A stretch of DNA of 64,000 nucleotides from Microbispora sp. NBC_01189 (lineage in GTDB: Bacteria > Actinomycetota > Actinomycetes > Streptosporangiales > Streptosporangiaceae), in assembly GCF_036010665.1 (NCBI RefSeq), contig NZ_CP108581.1, forward strand, positions 2,585,501 to 2,649,500, in the 5' to 3' direction. This document shows positions 25,126-33,723 of the stretch, piece by piece. Positions within the stretch are counted from its first letter, which is position 1. Each line of letters begins with the position of its first letter. The translations under genes were made by a program, and so were the position numbers. A model generated the notes under the pieces. The model saw only the letters and a list, made by a program, of their open reading frames with translations. It made no database searches and was not told the DNA's origin.

Positions 25126-27417
25126 GTGAGCGGCACGGATGCTCTGATCGGCCGGGTGACGTCCCGCGACGACCCTCCCCGTGACGACCTTTCCCGTGAC
25201 GAACGCGGTGTGATCGACGCGGTCTGGAAGCTGGAGTCCGCGAGGATCGTCGCCGGTCTCGCAAGGATGGTCGGCGACGTCGGCCTCGCGGAGGAACTGG
25301 CGCAGGAGGCGGTCCTCGCCGCGCTGGAGCAGTGGCCCGCGTCGGGCACCCCGGACAATCCCGGCGCCTGGCTCACGGCCGTCGCCAAACGACGTGCCGT
25401 CGACCACCTGCGCAGGGAGGACCGGCACGGCCGCGGGCAGGAGCGGCTCGCCCACGACCTCGCCACGCGTCCCGGCGACGACGCCCGTGAGATGGACGAC
25501 GTTCTGGGCGCGGTCGACGGAGAGGTGGGCGACGACGTCCTGCGACTGATGTTCGTCTCCTGCCATCCAGTGCTGTCGGCCGAGTCCCGGGTGGCGCTCA
25601 CGCTGCGACTCGTCGGCGGCCTGCGCACCGACGAGATCGCTCGTGCCTTCCTCGTCACCGAGACCGCCGTGGCCCAGCGGATCGTCCGGGCCAAGCGCGC
25701 GCTCGCCGACGCGGGGGTGCCGTTCGAGGTGCCGTCGGAGCCGGATCGGACGGCCCGGCTGGCATCGGTCCTGGAGGTCGTCTACCTCGTGTTCAACGAG
25801 GGATATTCGGTCACGGCCGGCGACGACCTGATGCGGCCGTCCCTCTGCCTGGAGGCCCTGCGCCTCGGCCGCCTGCTGGCCGGGCTCGTGCCCGGCGAGG
25901 CCGAGGCGCACGGCCTGGTCGCGTTGATGGAGCTCCAGCAGTCGCGCTCGGCCGCCCGCACCGGGCCGTCCGGGGAACCGGTCGTGCTGCACGAGCAGAA
26001 CCGGGGACGCTGGGACCGGCTGCTCATCCGGCGCGGCTTCGCCGCGTTGCTGCGGGCGCGGCAGGCCGGTGGGCCGCTCGGGCCGTACGTGCTGCAGGCG
26101 GCCGTCGCGGCCTGCCACGCAGGGGCGGCCACGGCGGAGGAGACGGACTGGCCGCGGATCGCCGCCCTCTACGACGCGCTGGTCCAGGTGCTGCCCACAC
26201 CGGTCGTCCGGCTCAACCGCGCGGTCGCGCTCGCCATGGCGTACGGGCCGGACGCCGGCCTCGCGCTGGCCGACACGCTGACCGGCGAACCGGCCCTCGC
26301 GGGCTATCACCTGCTGCCCGCCGTACGCGGTGACCTGCTGGCCCGGCTCGGCCGACGTGACGAGGCCCGCGCGGAGTTCGAGCGCGCGGCGTCCCTCACC
26401 CGCAACGCCCCGGAACGCGAGGTCCTGCTGCGGCGCGCCGCGACCTGCTCCGGGGGCGTCGTGCTCGGCGAGGCCGTGCGGGCCTTCCTCGCCCGCCCCG
26501 GCCTGACGGCCGGCACTCTGCGGTCGTACGGCCAGACCCTCTCGCGGTTGTGCCTGCGCCTCGGCGCGGACCTTCCCCTGGAGGAGGCGACCCCCCAGCG
26601 GGTGGCCGAGGTCTTCGCGGCGGAGTGGGGCACGGCGGCGGGCGCGACCTGGAACCGGCACCGCGCCGCGCTACGGTCGTTCGCCGCCTGGGCAGCCGGG
26701 CACGGACTGAAGTCCGCCGACCTGAGCGCGGATCTGGCCGCGGCGCTCGACCGGCGGCCCGAGCCTCGCGGGCGGGTCCGTCCCATCGCCCGGTCGCACC
26801 TGGAGGACCTGTGGGCGCGGCCGGACGTCGCGCCCCGCGAGCGTGCCCTGTGGATGCTGCTTTACGAGAGCGCGGCTCCGGCCGAGTGGGCGCTCTCACT
26901 CGACGTGCAGGACCTCGATCTGCGCGGCATGAGCGCCGTGGTGCGCGGCAGGCGGCGCCGGATCCGCTGGGAGGCGGGAACGGCCGCGCTGCTGCCCCCG
27001 CTCGTCGGCGACCGGCGTCGCGGCCCGCTCTTCCGCACCGACCGCAGGCCGGGCCCCGGCCGCGCATCGGCGACGGCCGACCTGTGCCCGCACACCGGCC
27101 GGAGCCGCCTGTCGTACGAGCGGGCCGAGCACCTGTTCAAGCGCGCCACCCGGGACCTCGACCCCGGGGGCGAGGGATACACGCTGCACCGCCTGCGTCA
27201 TTCGCGCCTGGCCCACCTCGCCGAGGACGGCTGGACGGCGCCGATGCTGATGTCCCTGTCCGGCCACACCAGCGCCCGCACCCTGCGCGAGTTCGTCCGG
27301 GCCGGGCAGCCGGCGGAGGTGACCGCCGGCCCGCCCTGCCCGCCGCCGGAGCGTCCACGCATGCCCGCCCGGCCCCCCGGCCGCGCCGCGTCTCGCCCAG
27401 CCGGTGATCAGGGGTAG
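25126..27417 (+). CDS. ECF sigma factor (DUF6596 type) fused to a degenerate tyrosine recombinase
   Basis: A 763-residue protein from GTG 25126. Residues ~20-100 are sigma region 2 (RMVGDVGLAEELAQEAVLAALEQWP, GAWLTAVAKRRAVDHLRR); ~140-200 region 4 (LTLRLVGGLRTDEIARAFLVTETAVAQRIVRAKR); ~210-415 the helical DUF6596 domain (FNEGYSVTAGDDL, RLNRAVALAMAYGP). Such sigma factors normally end near 420. From ~440 a core-binding-like domain (TLRSYGQTLSRLCLRLG, ATWNRHRAALRSFAAWA) and a recombinase-like domain continue in frame. The HxLRH box is kept (LHRLRHS, ~687), but the first catalytic Arg position is Pro585 (SAAPAEW) and the Tyr position is Phe723 (LREF). Recombination activity is therefore unlikely. 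It overlaps the next gene's end by 10 bp. Confidence 0.85.
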   Translation: MSGTDALIGRVTSRDDPPRDDLSRDERGVIDAVWKLESARIVAGLARMVGDVGLAEELAQEAVLAALEQWPASGTPDNPGAWLTAVAKRRAVDHLRREDRHGRGQERLAHDLATRPGDDAREMDDVLGAVDGEVGDDVLRLMFVSCHPVLSAESRVALTLRLVGGLRTDEIARAFLVTETAVAQRIVRAKRALADAGVPFEVPSEPDRTARLASVLEVVYLVFNEGYSVTAGDDLMRPSLCLEALRLGRLLAGLVPGEAEAHGLVALMELQQSRSAARTGPSGEPVVLHEQNRGRWDRLLIRRGFAALLRARQAGGPLGPYVLQAAVAACHAGAATAEETDWPRIAALYDALVQVLPTPVVRLNRAVALAMAYGPDAGLALADTLTGEPALAGYHLLPAVRGDLLARLGRRDEARAEFERAASLTRNAPEREVLLRRAATCSGGVVLGEAVRAFLARPGLTAGTLRSYGQTLSRLCLRLGADLPLEEATPQRVAEVFAAEWGTAAGATWNRHRAALRSFAAWAAGHGLKSADLSADLAAALDRRPEPRGRVRPIARSHLEDLWARPDVAPRERALWMLLYESAAPAEWALSLDVQDLDLRGMSAVVRGRRRRIRWEAGTAALLPPLVGDRRRGPLFRTDRRPGPGRASATADLCPHTGRSRLSYERAEHLFKRATRDLDPGGEGYTLHRLRHSRLAHLAEDGWTAPMLMSLSGHTSARTLREFVRAGQPAEVTAGPPCPPPERPRMPARPPGRAASRPAGDQG

Positions 27418-29606
27418 CTGACCACGTTGACCGGTACGGTGGCCGTGCCCTGGGCCGCGCCGCCCGTGTTATTGATCACGTGGGCGATCGTCCCCACGCC
27501 GCCCAGCGACACCGTGAGCAGGTCGTGGAACTTCACGGTCGACCTGGTCGGCGCCTCGAAGCCGCGCTCGGCCACGACCGAGGGATCGGTGCTGAAGTTG
27601 CAGTAGCTGCCCAGGCCCCAGGCCTCGTGGGTGGTCACCGAGTCGGCCACCTTGTAGGCGGCGTAGCCGCGGGTCGAGCCGTTCATCCAGGACGCCTGGT
27701 TCGGCGGGTCGTACGGCAGTTCGTTCTGGAAGAAGATGGTCCGGCCGCCCTGGCCGTTCCAGATCACCTCGTACTTCTTGTAGTGCTCGACGAACAGGCC
27801 GTACGCCGTCACGTTGTCGCCGTTGACGATCAGACCGGTGTCGGCCGGGTTGCTGTTCCAGCCGACGCCCGCGCCGTGGTCGGCCCGCCACGCCCAGATG
27901 TGGTCGATGATCGTGTTGCTGCTGTTCACGACGAGGCTGGTCGTGGCCGATCCGGGGCCCGCGCCGCCGATGCGGAAGAACACGTCCTGGATCGAGGTGG
28001 GGTTGCCCGCGTGGCCCGCCGAGGCGCCGTCGGGGCCGACCCGCAGCAGCACCGGCGAGTTGACCGTCCCGGCGTCGAACAGCAGCCCGGCGAGCTTCAC
28101 GCCGTCGACGTCCGCGACGTTCATCGCGACGACGCCGCCGTCCGGGATCAGGGTCGCGTAGCCGAGCCCGAGCACCACCGTGTCCGGCCGGGTCACGTTG
28201 AGCGTCTGGTTCAGGTGATAGACGCCGGGCGTGAACAGCAGGTTGAGGCCCTGGGCCAGCGCCTGGTTGAGCGTGGCCGCGCCGTCGGACGGCTTGGCGA
28301 CGTAGAACTGCGTGAGCGGGATCGACGTGCCGGGAGTCGCGCCGTTCGCCCAGCTCGCGCCGCTGGAGTTGGTGCGCAGAGACGGGACGAACACCCGGTA
28401 GGCGCCGCCCGAGTCGACGTACAGGTACGGCTTCTCGCGTGTCACCGGGCTCTGCGCCAGCGTGGTGTACGGCGGGTTCGGGAAGCTCTGGGCGGGAGCG
28501 CCGACGACGCCGGAGAACACCATGTTCCAGACCCCGTTGGTCCAGCCGCCGATGGTGCTGTCACGGGTGAACCACTGCTGCTGGGAGTACGGCCCGACCG
28601 TTCCGTCGATCTTGCTGTCGGCGATGTAGCCGCCGCTGGCCCAGCCGTACCCGTTGGGCGCGAGGTTCAGCCCGCCGCGGACGTGGATCCGCCGGAACGG
28701 CGCGGCCTGCGCGACCGCCCAGCGGTCGGTGCCGTTCACCGGGACGACGGCGAGGTTCTCGGCGGAGCGCCAGAAGTTCTGGGTGGCGTTGCCGTTGAAC
28801 CAGCCCGCGTCGACGGTGATGTCCCCGTTGATCGTGACGTTGTCGGGCGACTGACCGAGGCCGGCGATGGAGGTGTAGAAGCCGATCTGGGCGTTGAGCC
28901 CGCTGTAGGTGCCGGGCTTGAACAGTAAGGCGTACCGCTGGCTGCCGAACTGGTTCGACTCCTGCTGCCGGAAGATCGTGTCGAGCGTGCTCTGGATGCT
29001 CGCGCCGGACATCGACGGGTCGAAGACCCGCACGTTCGGCCCGAGGTCGCCGCCTCCGGGGAGGGTGCCGCCGTCGGTGACGACGTTGACCCCGAACTCC
29101 CAGAGCGAGTAGCCGTACTGGGTGGCGCGGGTGAGGCCGTACATGCGGACGTAGCGGCCGGTGGCCGCGAGGTCGAGCGTCTGCGTGCCGGCCGCGCCGG
29201 TGACGGTCGCGGTGGCGTCCGTCCACGTCGAGCCGTTGGCCGAGACCTGGATCTTGAAGGTCTGGGCGCGGGCGGTCTCCCAGTTCAGGGCCACCCGGCA
29301 GATCTGCTGGGAGCTGCCGAGGTCGACCTGGATCCACTGGGGATCGCTGAACGCGCTCGACCAGCGGGTGCCGGTGTCGCCGTCGAAGGCGGCCGAGGCG
29401 GGTGTGCCCGCGCTCTCCGTGGAGGAGGCCGATGACGGCCGGCCCTGGGCCGCGTTCGCCGTGCCGCACACGGCCGCCGCGGCGCCGTAGGAGGCCGGGA
29501 GGACGCCGGTCACCGCCGCGAACGTGGACAGCGCGGCGAGACCGGCGGTGACGAGTCCGGCACGCCGGCGCCGGGTGCGCGGCCGAAGACGGGAGGAGGG
29601 AGGCAT
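27408..29606 (-). CDS. Secreted discoidin (F5/8 type C) plus parallel beta-helix protein
   Basis: A 732-residue exported protein. ATG 29606 follows AAGGAG and begins an Arg-rich signal peptide (RPRTRRRRAGLVTAGLAALSTFAAV), possibly Tat-like. Residues ~50-180 are a discoidin/F5-F8 domain (SSASSTESAGTPASAAFDGDTGTRWSSAFSDPQWIQVDLG), usually carbohydrate-binding. Residues ~195-730 are a right-handed beta-helix with pectate-lyase or GH55-like repeats (FKPGTYSGLNAQIGFYTSIAGLG, FTPGVYHLNQTLNVTRPDTVVLGLGYATLIPD). No catalytic dyad was assigned. Extracellular polysaccharide binding or cleavage is inferred. A ROK-type operator lies upstream, consistent with sugar-responsive control. Confidence 0.85.
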   Translation of the reverse strand: MPPSSRLRPRTRRRRAGLVTAGLAALSTFAAVTGVLPASYGAAAAVCGTANAAQGRPSSASSTESAGTPASAAFDGDTGTRWSSAFSDPQWIQVDLGSSQQICRVALNWETARAQTFKIQVSANGSTWTDATATVTGAAGTQTLDLAATGRYVRMYGLTRATQYGYSLWEFGVNVVTDGGTLPGGGDLGPNVRVFDPSMSGASIQSTLDTIFRQQESNQFGSQRYALLFKPGTYSGLNAQIGFYTSIAGLGQSPDNVTINGDITVDAGWFNGNATQNFWRSAENLAVVPVNGTDRWAVAQAAPFRRIHVRGGLNLAPNGYGWASGGYIADSKIDGTVGPYSQQQWFTRDSTIGGWTNGVWNMVFSGVVGAPAQSFPNPPYTTLAQSPVTREKPYLYVDSGGAYRVFVPSLRTNSSGASWANGATPGTSIPLTQFYVAKPSDGAATLNQALAQGLNLLFTPGVYHLNQTLNVTRPDTVVLGLGYATLIPDGGVVAMNVADVDGVKLAGLLFDAGTVNSPVLLRVGPDGASAGHAGNPTSIQDVFFRIGGAGPGSATTSLVVNSSNTIIDHIWAWRADHGAGVGWNSNPADTGLIVNGDNVTAYGLFVEHYKKYEVIWNGQGGRTIFFQNELPYDPPNQASWMNGSTRGYAAYKVADSVTTHEAWGLGSYCNFSTDPSVVAERGFEAPTRSTVKFHDLLTVSLGGVGTIAHVINNTGGAAQGTATVPVNVVSYP

Positions 29607-29930
29607 GCGGTCTCCTTGGGCGGAGCCCCTCGGCGGGGGACCTGGGGGATGGAGAGGTTCGGCGGCATGAGCGTCCGTCTCCACGCTTCTTATGTCAAGG
29701 CTTAGTTCACAATAAGAAAAAACGGACGTGCAGACGCGCCGCGGTCAAGCCCGGTAGGCGAGCGCGACCACCAGGCCCGTGGCCGGAGCTCGAAAGGGAG
29801 CCTCTTCGTTTGTCGGCCCCTGCTCATGCGCTTTGTGCATAGTCGCCGTTCCGAGCCCCTGTTTACATTGCCGCAACATCTCGAGAGGCCGTCCCCCACG
29901 GCGTCGTCCCTGCTCAACCAGGAGATCTCA
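29607..29930. other. Divergent intergenic region between discoidin protein and flavin monooxygenase genes
   Basis: The 324-base region holds the ribosome site of the leftward gene near 29615, an AT-rich ROK-type palindrome at 29689-29716 followed by an A-run, and on the right a second lower-GC patch (~29800-29880) that probably contains the promoter of the rightward operon, ending in AGGAG before GTG 29931. Short ORFs here have no support. Confidence 0.6.
29701..29716 (-). promoter_or_regulatory. ROK/XylR-type operator upstream of the discoidin gene
   Basis: CTTAGTTCACAATAAG has the CTTA-N8-TAAG palindrome and the AACTAAG half-site (minus strand) typical of ROK repressor sites. A second CTTAT at 29689-29693 pairs with ATAAG at 29712-29716. 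The 9-mer CTTAGTTCA recurs upstream of the ROK gene at 39702. Confidence 0.5.
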
Positions 29931-31070
29931 GTGACCGCTACCGTCCCCGCCCCTACCTATGAGGAACTGCTCGAGGCCCGCCGCGCCAGCGGTGTCGCCA
30001 TGTTCAACGACAACAAGATGAAGCTGGGCATCTTCGGCGCGAACTGTAGCCACGGGCTGATGGCGACCCATGCCGAGACGTCCTACGAGCTCAGCTGGCA
30101 GCACACCCAGAGGATCGCCCAGATCGCCGACAGGCTCGGCTTCGAGGCCATGCTCCCGGTGGCCAGGTACCGCGGAATGGGCGGGGAGACCAACTTCAAC
30201 GGCTCGAACTACGAAACCCACACCTGGGCCGCGGGCCTGGCGCAGGCGACCGAGAACATCATGGTGTTCTCCACCACGCACGTGCCGACCAAGCACCCCA
30301 TCGTCGCGGCGAAGGAGTCGGTCACCGTCGACCACATCTCCAACGGCCGCTTCGGCCTGAACATGACCATGGGCTGGTACAAGGCCGAGATGGAGATGTT
30401 CGGCGGCACACAGCGGGAACATGACGCCCGCTACCGCTACGGCTCCGAGTGGATCACCATCGTCAAGCGCATGTGGACCGAGGCCGCCGCCGTCGACTTC
30501 ACCGGTGAGTTCTTCGAGATCAAGGACGCCTTCTCCGACCCCAAGCCGATCCAGAAGCCCTACCCGGTGCTGGTGAACGCGGGGAACTCTCCGGCGGGGC
30601 TGGAGTTCTGCGCCCGCGAGTGCGACTTCAACTTCATCGCCTTCGCCGACCCCGAGGAGGCGAGGGACACCGCGAGCCGGGTCCGTTCCATCGCCCACCA
30701 GCACGGCCGGGATCTCGGCATTCTCAGCTACGGCAACATCATCTGCCGGGACACCGAGAAGGAGACGAAGGCCTTCCTCTCCCACATCCTCGAAAAGGGC
30801 GACTGGGAGGTCGCCCGGATGGTGTCGGGTGGCCTCGGCGCCGAGAGCGGATCCTTCGACAAGGTCAAGAGCCTTCAGGAGCGCTTCATCCTCGGGTACG
30901 GCGGCTACCCCCTGATCGGCACGCCGGAGCAGGTCGTCGAGCAGATGGTCGAACTCTCGAAGGCCGGGGTCGACGGCATGATGGTCGGCTTCCTGGACTA
31001 CGTCGAGGAGCTCCAGTACTTCGGCGAGCGGGTGCTGCCCCTGATGAAGGAGGCCGGGCTGCGGAACTGA
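29931..31070 (+). CDS. LLM-class (luciferase-like) flavin-dependent monooxygenase
   Basis: A 379-residue protein with AGGAG six bases before GTG 29931. Family features are KLGIFGANCSHG (first strand), the AARLGFE-like block IADRLGFEAMLPVARYRG, VFSTTHVPTKHPIVAAKESVTVDHISNGRFGLNMTMGW, and HDARYRYGSEWITIVKRMW. It uses reduced FMN, supplied by the flavin reductase encoded 30 bp downstream; it is the oxygenase half of a two-component monooxygenase. With the following reductases and aldehyde dehydrogenase it forms a four-gene operon next to gentisate-cleavage genes, so an aromatic or cyclic substrate is inferred. Length matches RutA/DszA-like enzymes; substrate not determined. Confidence 0.88.
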   Translation: MTATVPAPTYEELLEARRASGVAMFNDNKMKLGIFGANCSHGLMATHAETSYELSWQHTQRIAQIADRLGFEAMLPVARYRGMGGETNFNGSNYETHTWAAGLAQATENIMVFSTTHVPTKHPIVAAKESVTVDHISNGRFGLNMTMGWYKAEMEMFGGTQREHDARYRYGSEWITIVKRMWTEAAAVDFTGEFFEIKDAFSDPKPIQKPYPVLVNAGNSPAGLEFCARECDFNFIAFADPEEARDTASRVRSIAHQHGRDLGILSYGNIICRDTEKETKAFLSHILEKGDWEVARMVSGGLGAESGSFDKVKSLQERFILGYGGYPLIGTPEQVVEQMVELSKAGVDGMMVGFLDYVEELQYFGERVLPLMKEAGLRN

Positions 31071-31100
31071 GAGGCCGGACGATCCGGGAGGTGCGGCTGC

Positions 31101-31607
31101 ATGACCAAGCTGACCAGCACCAATGCGCATGACTACAAGGCGGTCCTCGGGCACTTCTGCACCGGGGTGACCGTGATCACCTCGCTCGACGAGGGCAGGC
31201 CCGTCGGTTTCACGTGCCAGGCGTTCAGCGCGCTCTCCATAGAGCCGCCCCTGGTGCTGCTGTGCCCGCAGAAGACGTCCACCACCTGGCCGCGGATCAG
31301 GCGGGCCGGCCGCCTCGCCGTCAACGTGCTGAGCGACCGGCAACGGGAGATCGGCCGGCGGTTCGCGCGAACCGGCATCGACCGGTTCGCCGGGGTCGAG
31401 TGGCACCCCTCGCCATCCGGGCTGCCCCTCCTCCCCGACACGCTCGCCTGGCTGGAGTGCCACGTGGTCGAGGAGATCGATGCGGGCGACCACTCGGTCG
31501 TCGTGGCATCCGTCGACGACCTGGCAGCCGGCCCGGCACGGCACCCGCTGCTGTTCTTCCAGGGCAGGTTCCTCGACTACGACCTGCAGGAGGCGGTGTC
31601 CGCGTGA
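31101..31607 (+). CDS. Flavin reductase (HpaC/DIM6-NTAB domain)
   Basis: A 168-residue protein: YKAVLGHFCTGVTVITSLDEGRPVGFTCQAFSALSIEPPLVLLCPQ is the standard FMN-binding start of the flavin reductase family. Later come AVNVLSDRQREIGRRFA and GLPLLPDTLAWLECHVVEEIDAGDHSVVVASV. It supplies FMNH2 to the upstream monooxygenase. GGGAGG precedes ATG 31101; its stop overlaps the next start (GTGA). Confidence 0.92.
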   Translation: MTKLTSTNAHDYKAVLGHFCTGVTVITSLDEGRPVGFTCQAFSALSIEPPLVLLCPQKTSTTWPRIRRAGRLAVNVLSDRQREIGRRFARTGIDRFAGVEWHPSPSGLPLLPDTLAWLECHVVEEIDAGDHSVVVASVDDLAAGPARHPLLFFQGRFLDYDLQEAVSA

Positions 31608-32167
31608 AGCTCGTGACGATCTATGGGAGTCCCACTCCTCCCGGCAAACTGGCACGGGCACTCGGGCTACTGGAGGCCGGCGTCCGTGACCGCCGTCCCG
31701 GGTGGGAGGTGGAGCGCATCGCGCCGGAGACGGCGGTCGGCCCCGTCGTGTCGACCTGGCGAGACGACGCCGCGACGAAGGTCGGCGACGCGGACGCCGT
31801 GGTGATCGCGTCTCCGGTCTTCCGCGCGTCGATCACCGGCACGCTCAAGCTGTTGATCGACATGCTGCCGGTCGAGGCGCTGCGGTCGAAACCGGTGGCC
31901 ATCCTCACCGTGGCCGCGGCACCGCACCACTACCTCTCCGCCGAGCGACACCTGCGCGACGTGCTGAGCTGGTTCGGCGCCCTCACCGCCCCCAACAGTG
32001 CGTTCTTCGTCGACCGGGCCTTCGCCGACCACGAGGTGGCCGCCGACGTCCTCGACGAACTGCACGAGCTGGGCGAGGCCGCGGTGGTGCTCGCCGAACG
32101 GCTGGCCGGCCAGACCTTCGGCCCGGCTCCGCTGACCGTCCGCTACAGCAGGAAAGCCTCCGGCTGA
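31604..32167 (+). CDS. NADPH-dependent FMN reductase (flavodoxin-like, SsuE type)
   Basis: A 187-residue flavodoxin-fold protein: KLVTIYGSPTPPGKLARALGLLEAGV is the FMN phosphate loop, ADAVVIASPVFRASITGTLKLLIDMLP the second FMN site typical of SsuE/MsuE-type reductases. GTG 31604 overlaps the preceding stop by 4 bp. Two different flavin reductases in tandem is redundant for one oxygenase; one may have a regulatory or different flavin role. Confidence 0.9.
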   Translation: MKLVTIYGSPTPPGKLARALGLLEAGVRDRRPGWEVERIAPETAVGPVVSTWRDDAATKVGDADAVVIASPVFRASITGTLKLLIDMLPVEALRSKPVAILTVAAAPHHYLSAERHLRDVLSWFGALTAPNSAFFVDRAFADHEVAADVLDELHELGEAAVVLAERLAGQTFGPAPLTVRYSRKASG

Positions 32168-32229
32168 TCCGGCCGTCGACAAGTCTTCGCACCCCGATAC
32201 GCCACATCACCACACACAAGGAGAGAATC

Positions 32230-33672
32230 GTGAAGAGTCAGGCCCCCGCCCGGCACTACATCGGCGGGGAATGGGTCGCCTCTGACACGACAGGAGTGTC
32301 CTGCTCACCCGCCGACGGGGAGCCGCTCGGCACCTATTACGAGGTGGACGAGGCGCAGGTCCGGGAAGCGATCCGGATCGCCAAGCACACCTTCGCCACC
32401 CACGCGTGGCGCACCGACCGGCAGCTGCGCGCCCGGGTCCTCAACGAGATGGCGGACCGGATCGAGGCCGCCACGGACGAGCTCGCCCTGATGCTCGCCC
32501 GCGAGAACGGCAAGATCCTCCCGGAGGCGTACTTCGAGCTCAGCCTGACACCGTCGAAGCTGCGTTACTACGCGGCGCAGGCGCTCACCTCCTCCGGCCG
32601 CGGCGACCGTGTCCGCCCCGGGGTCTACTCGACGCTGCTGGCCGAGCCGATCGGCGTCGCCGGCGTGATCGTGCCGTGGAACTCGCCGGTCGTCCTCGCC
32701 GTCCGCTCGTTCGCCCCCGCACTGGCCGCGGGATGCACGGTCGTCATGAAGATGGCAGCGCAGACCGCCCTGGTCAACACGCGGTTCACCGAACTGCTGG
32801 CCGACTGCCCCTCGCTGCCCGCCGGTGTGCTCAACGTGTTTAACGAGTCGGGCAGCGTGGGCGCCAAGCTGCTGGTCGGCTCCCCGGACGTGGCCGCGCT
32901 GAGCTACACGGGCAGCACGACGGTCGGCCGGCAGATCATGACCGACGCCGGCACGACGCTCAAGCGGCTCTCCCTCGAACTGGGCGGCAAGACGCCTATG
33001 ATCGTTTTCGAGGACGCGAACCTCGACGCGGCCGTGCCGACGATCGTCGCCGGGATCACCACGTTCGCCGGTCAGTTCTGCATGGCCGGCAGCCGGGTCC
33101 TGGTGCACGAGCAGGTGGCGGAGGAGGTCAAGGCCCGGCTCGCCGAGGCGCTCGGCCAGGTGCGAGTGGGGCCGGGGGACGCCGAGGGATCGCAGATGGG
33201 CCCGCTCGTCGACGTCGCGGGAAGGCAGCGGCTGGAGGATCTCATCGCCGCCTCATGCGGCGATGCCGAGGTCATCGTGCCCGGCGGCCGGCCCGACGAC
33301 GAGAGTCTCGCGCGGGGCGCCTACTATCGCCCCGCGCTGTACGGGGTGTCCGACACCGATTCACCCCTGGTGCAGCGGGAACTGTTCGGCCCGGTCGCCA
33401 CGTTCGAGACCTTCGGCACCGAGGAGGAGGCGGTGCGCAAGGCCAACGCCACCGAGTACGGCCTCGCGGCCTCGGTGTGGACCGCCGACGGCGCCCGGGG
33501 GCTGCGGGTGGCCGACGCGCTGGACGCGGGCACGGTCTGGACGAACGGCTGGGCCGTGGTGCTCGACCAGTTCGAGGAGGGCGGCTACAAGCAGAGCGGC
33601 CTTGGCCGGCTGAACGGCACCCGCGCCCTTGAAGAGTTCCAGGAGTACAAGCACATCGTGCAGGTCGTCTGA
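32230..33672 (+). CDS. Aldehyde dehydrogenase family protein
   Basis: A 480-residue NAD(P)-dependent enzyme from GTG 32230 (AAGGAGAG upstream). Motifs are VIVPWNSPVVLAVRSFAPALAAGC, SYTGSTTVGRQI, the Glu in LSLELGGKTP (~257) and the nucleophile Cys284 in FAGQFCMAG. The usual KPAEQTP cofactor loop is KMAAQTA, with Ala at the Glu position that normally binds NAD ribose, suggesting altered NAD/NADP preference. It would oxidise the aldehyde produced by, or feeding, the monooxygenase pathway. A strong hairpin terminator follows. Confidence 0.93.
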   Translation: MKSQAPARHYIGGEWVASDTTGVSCSPADGEPLGTYYEVDEAQVREAIRIAKHTFATHAWRTDRQLRARVLNEMADRIEAATDELALMLARENGKILPEAYFELSLTPSKLRYYAAQALTSSGRGDRVRPGVYSTLLAEPIGVAGVIVPWNSPVVLAVRSFAPALAAGCTVVMKMAAQTALVNTRFTELLADCPSLPAGVLNVFNESGSVGAKLLVGSPDVAALSYTGSTTVGRQIMTDAGTTLKRLSLELGGKTPMIVFEDANLDAAVPTIVAGITTFAGQFCMAGSRVLVHEQVAEEVKARLAEALGQVRVGPGDAEGSQMGPLVDVAGRQRLEDLIAASCGDAEVIVPGGRPDDESLARGAYYRPALYGVSDTDSPLVQRELFGPVATFETFGTEEEAVRKANATEYGLAASVWTADGARGLRVADALDAGTVWTNGWAVVLDQFEEGGYKQSGLGRLNGTRALEEFQEYKHIVQVV

Positions 33673-33684
33673 GTCGCCCGATCC

Positions 33685-33718
33685 GGGGTGGGGACGCGCG
33701 GCAGCGCGTCCCCACCCC
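33685..33718. terminator. Bidirectional hairpin terminator
   Basis: A perfect 15-bp inverted repeat: GGGGTGGGGACGCGC (33685-33699) and its complement at 33704-33718 around a 4-base loop. It lies between the converging aldehyde dehydrogenase and AraC-type genes. No U-tract follows, as is common in actinomycetes. Confidence 0.85.
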
Positions 33719-33723
33719 GCCGG

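Noticed and set aside
25126..27417. A mobile element integrated at the sigma gene
   Set aside because: No inverted repeats, attachment-site duplication or other mobility genes are seen, and the recombinase-like part lacks catalytic residues; it is a continuous fusion protein.
29702..29917. A 71-codon minus-strand ORF in the intergenic region
   Set aside because: It runs through operator and promoter sequence and has no ribosome site or recognisable sequence.
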